A model generated the notes under the pieces. That model was not told the origin of the DNA. It did not search any database and was given only the letters and a program-made list of their open reading frames with translations. A stretch of DNA of 24,222 nt, taken from CAZJJY01 sp964546445. Its GTDB lineage: Bacteria > Patescibacteriota > Microgenomatia > PFEM01 > JAPLYW01. Position 1 is the first letter of the stretch; the number at the start of each line of letters is the position of its first letter. Made by a program: the position numbers and the translations under genes. Below, in pieces: positions 23,141 through 24,222 of this stretch. The stretch spans positions 1-24,222 of the forward strand of contig CAZJJY010000005.1 of assembly GCA_964546445.1 (NCBI GenBank). Reading direction: 5' to 3'.

Positions 23141-24097
23141 TTACTTTCCCTTACCATGAAAGGTCTCATGAATATCTCTAAGTTTTCTATTGGTAACGTG
23201 AGTATATATCTGAGTCGTCGAAATATTCTTATGACCAAGTAATTCCTGAACACTTCTTATATCAGCTCCGGCCATTAATAAATCAGTAGCAAAGGAATGA
23301 CGAAGCGTATGGACGGTAGCATCAACCGGAAGTCTCGCTTTCTTCACATACTTCTTAACAACGCGCTGTATTGTTCTGACGGTTAATCTCATCTTCTTAC
23401 CATCCTCTATAATATCAGGTTTTTCTACATATCTGACAAATATTGGATCCCAGCTATCGGTCCGGCTTTCAAAATACTTTTTAAGCCACTCCGCGGCCTT
23501 TTTTGAGAGAAATACCACCCGAGGATGACCTCCTTTACCAATAACACCGAACTCGCGACGATTAAAGTCAATTTGATCCCTATTTAGCTTAACTAATTCA
23601 CTAACACGCAAACCAGTAGAGAAGAGCACCTCTAGAATAGCCTTGTCTCTTAACCCTCTCGGCTTTGAGACTTGTGGTTGGGACAAAAGACGTTCCATCT
23701 GCTCGGTAGTCAAGAACTTTAAGGAACGACTTTCTCCCTTAGGGAGGTCAACCTTGTCTGGAGAGAGTGTCTTATAGTCATTTCTTATCAACCATCGTAA
23801 TAATGCTCTCAAGGCTATCACATGATAGCCTTGAGTGACACGTGATAAAGGCGCCCCTTTTAGACCTGTAAATCGGGATAAAAATACCCTATATTTCTTG
23901 ATAGTATTCATATCTAATGAACCTGGGCTAGGGTGAGATTGATTTTTCTTTAACCATTCGGAAAAACGATTAAGATAGTGTTTGTAATTACGAACAGTTA
24001 GGGGAGAGGAGTTCTTCTCAATTTCCATATACTCTAAGAACTCTTCAATAAGACGATCGATCTCATTACGCTTAATTTTTCTTTCTTCTTCGGGCAT
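23141..24097 (-). CDS. Xer-family tyrosine recombinase
   Basis: A 318-residue site-specific recombinase. The N-terminal SAM-like DNA-binding domain (about 10-108, with SPLTVRNYKHYLNRFSEWL) is followed by the catalytic domain with all expected residues: Arg164 (TGLRVSEL), Lys188 (GKGG), His263 and Arg266 (HTLRHSFA), His289 (LGHKNIS) and nucleophile Tyr298 (IYTHV). Length and motifs match XerC/XerD/XerA, which resolve chromosome dimers at dif, but phage-type integrases share this form. No attachment site, phage genes or transposon ends are near, which favours a housekeeping Xer. A perfect 13-bp inverted repeat lies inside its coding sequence at 23808-23835. Confidence 0.93.
   Translation of the reverse strand: MPEEERKIKRNEIDRLIEEFLEYMEIEKNSSPLTVRNYKHYLNRFSEWLKKNQSHPSPGSLDMNTIKKYRVFLSRFTGLKGAPLSRVTQGYHVIALRALLRWLIRNDYKTLSPDKVDLPKGESRSLKFLTTEQMERLLSQPQVSKPRGLRDKAILEVLFSTGLRVSELVKLNRDQIDFNRREFGVIGKGGHPRVVFLSKKAAEWLKKYFESRTDSWDPIFVRYVEKPDIIEDGKKMRLTVRTIQRVVKKYVKKARLPVDATVHTLRHSFATDLLMAGADIRSVQELLGHKNISTTQIYTHVTNRKLRDIHETFHGKGK
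23808..23835. repeat. Perfect 13-bp inverted repeat inside the recombinase gene
   Basis: CTCAAGGCTATCA and TGATAGCCTTGAG flank a 2-bp centre (CA), 28 bp in all. It encodes part of the recombinase N-terminal domain (QGYHVIAL). It can also be read as 11-bp arms around a 6-bp centre (CACATG), the geometry of a dif site, but it does not match known dif sequence. Confidence 0.75.
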
Positions 24098-24104
24098 TAA
24101 TAAT

Positions 24105-24134
24105 ATTGTACGACATTAAAAGAGAAAAAATCAA
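24105..24134 (-). promoter_or_regulatory. Predicted promoter of the recombinase gene
   Basis: On the minus strand, TTGATT (24134-24129) and TACAAT (24110-24105) have an 18-bp spacer. The ATG at 24097 is 7 nt past the -10 box, again a near-leaderless arrangement. Confidence 0.62.
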
Positions 24135-24145
24135 GTAATAAAAAA

Positions 24146-24154
24146 TGTTATAAT
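24146..24154 (+). promoter_or_regulatory. Extended -10 promoter of the gene at the window's right end
   Basis: TGTTATAAT is a consensus extended -10 box (TGnTATAAT), 12 bp before the ATG at 24167. No good -35 is seen, as is common with extended -10 promoters. It diverges from the recombinase promoter. Confidence 0.62.
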
Positions 24155-24166
24155 GAATAACTTAAA

Positions 24167-24222
24167 ATGGCTACTAAAAATTCCTACAAAGAGATCATAT
24201 TACCCAATAAATTAAAGATTCT
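24167..24222 (+). CDS. Start of an unidentified protein (3' end outside window)
   Basis: An ATG followed by 17 open codons (MATKNSYKEIILPNKLKI) to the window edge, with a strong extended -10 box 12 bp upstream. The start fits the ATGG context common here. Too little is visible to assign a family. Confidence 0.5.
   Translation, partial: MATKNSYKEIILPNKLKI

Noticed and set aside
23141..24097. Integrase of a prophage or genomic island
   Set aside because: No tRNA, attachment repeats, phage genes or composition change seen nearby; XerC/D-like length and motifs fit a housekeeping role, though this is not excluded.
1..24222. tRNA or rRNA genes
   Set aside because: Intergenic spaces are too short and no cloverleaf or rRNA-like sequence was noticed.

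Overview
This AT-rich, gene-dense window reads like a chromosome fragment of a Candidate Phyla Radiation (Patescibacteria) bacterium, possibly of the Microgenomates group. That placement is an inference from gene content and style: overlapping genes, few Shine-Dalgarno sites, many short GFTLIELLV prepilins, pilM-pilN-pilO with no pilP or secretin beside it, and inteins in core genes. TGA is used as an ordinary stop (rpsP, several pilins), so the UGA-Gly code of Gracilibacteria/SR1 does not apply. A run of 100 Ns at 14201-14300 is an assembly gap of unknown true length.

Layout. (1) 1-807, plus strand: the 3' end of rnc (RNase III), rpsP (ribosomal protein S16) and a KhpA-like KH protein, an RNA/ribosome operon. 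(2) 804-3975, minus strand: a PilX-like protein, then PilM, PilN and PilO, the inner-membrane alignment complex of a type IV pilus. (3) 4056-5120, plus strand: a polyprenyl diphosphate synthase wedged between the two pilus operons. (4) 5122-14200, minus strand: a long type IV pilus operon, transcribed pilB (5' end in the gap), pilT, pilC, a PilA-like pilin, pilD, then eight more prepilin-like genes. (5) 14303-22222, plus strand: a 5'-cut DNA polymerase III delta' gene, then gyrB and gyrA, each interrupted by its own intein. (6) 22264-23052: a membrane-anchored SIMPL-domain protein. (7) 23141-24097, minus strand: a Xer-type tyrosine recombinase. (8) From 24167 a plus-strand gene starts and runs off the window.

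The most striking feature is the gyrase pair. The GyrB intein (432 aa) carries an HNH-type region and splits the TOPRIM catalytic Glu from its Asp triad. The GyrA intein (435 aa) carries a LAGLIDADG endonuclease and sits directly after the DNA-cleaving Tyr. Two unrelated endonuclease families therefore sit in the two subunits of one enzyme, and active gyrase requires both splicing reactions.

The pilus genes form a near-complete machine: assembly ATPase PilB, retraction ATPase PilT, platform PilC, peptidase PilD, alignment proteins PilM/N/O, and ten prepilin-like subunits. Four or five of these are clear tandem paralogues, and one carries a Thr/Pro stalk with a Cys-rich tip. Most recognisable promoters place the -10 box only 7-12 nt from the start codon, which suggests widespread leaderless transcripts. 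Strong Shine-Dalgarno sequences are seen only at some genes inside operons.
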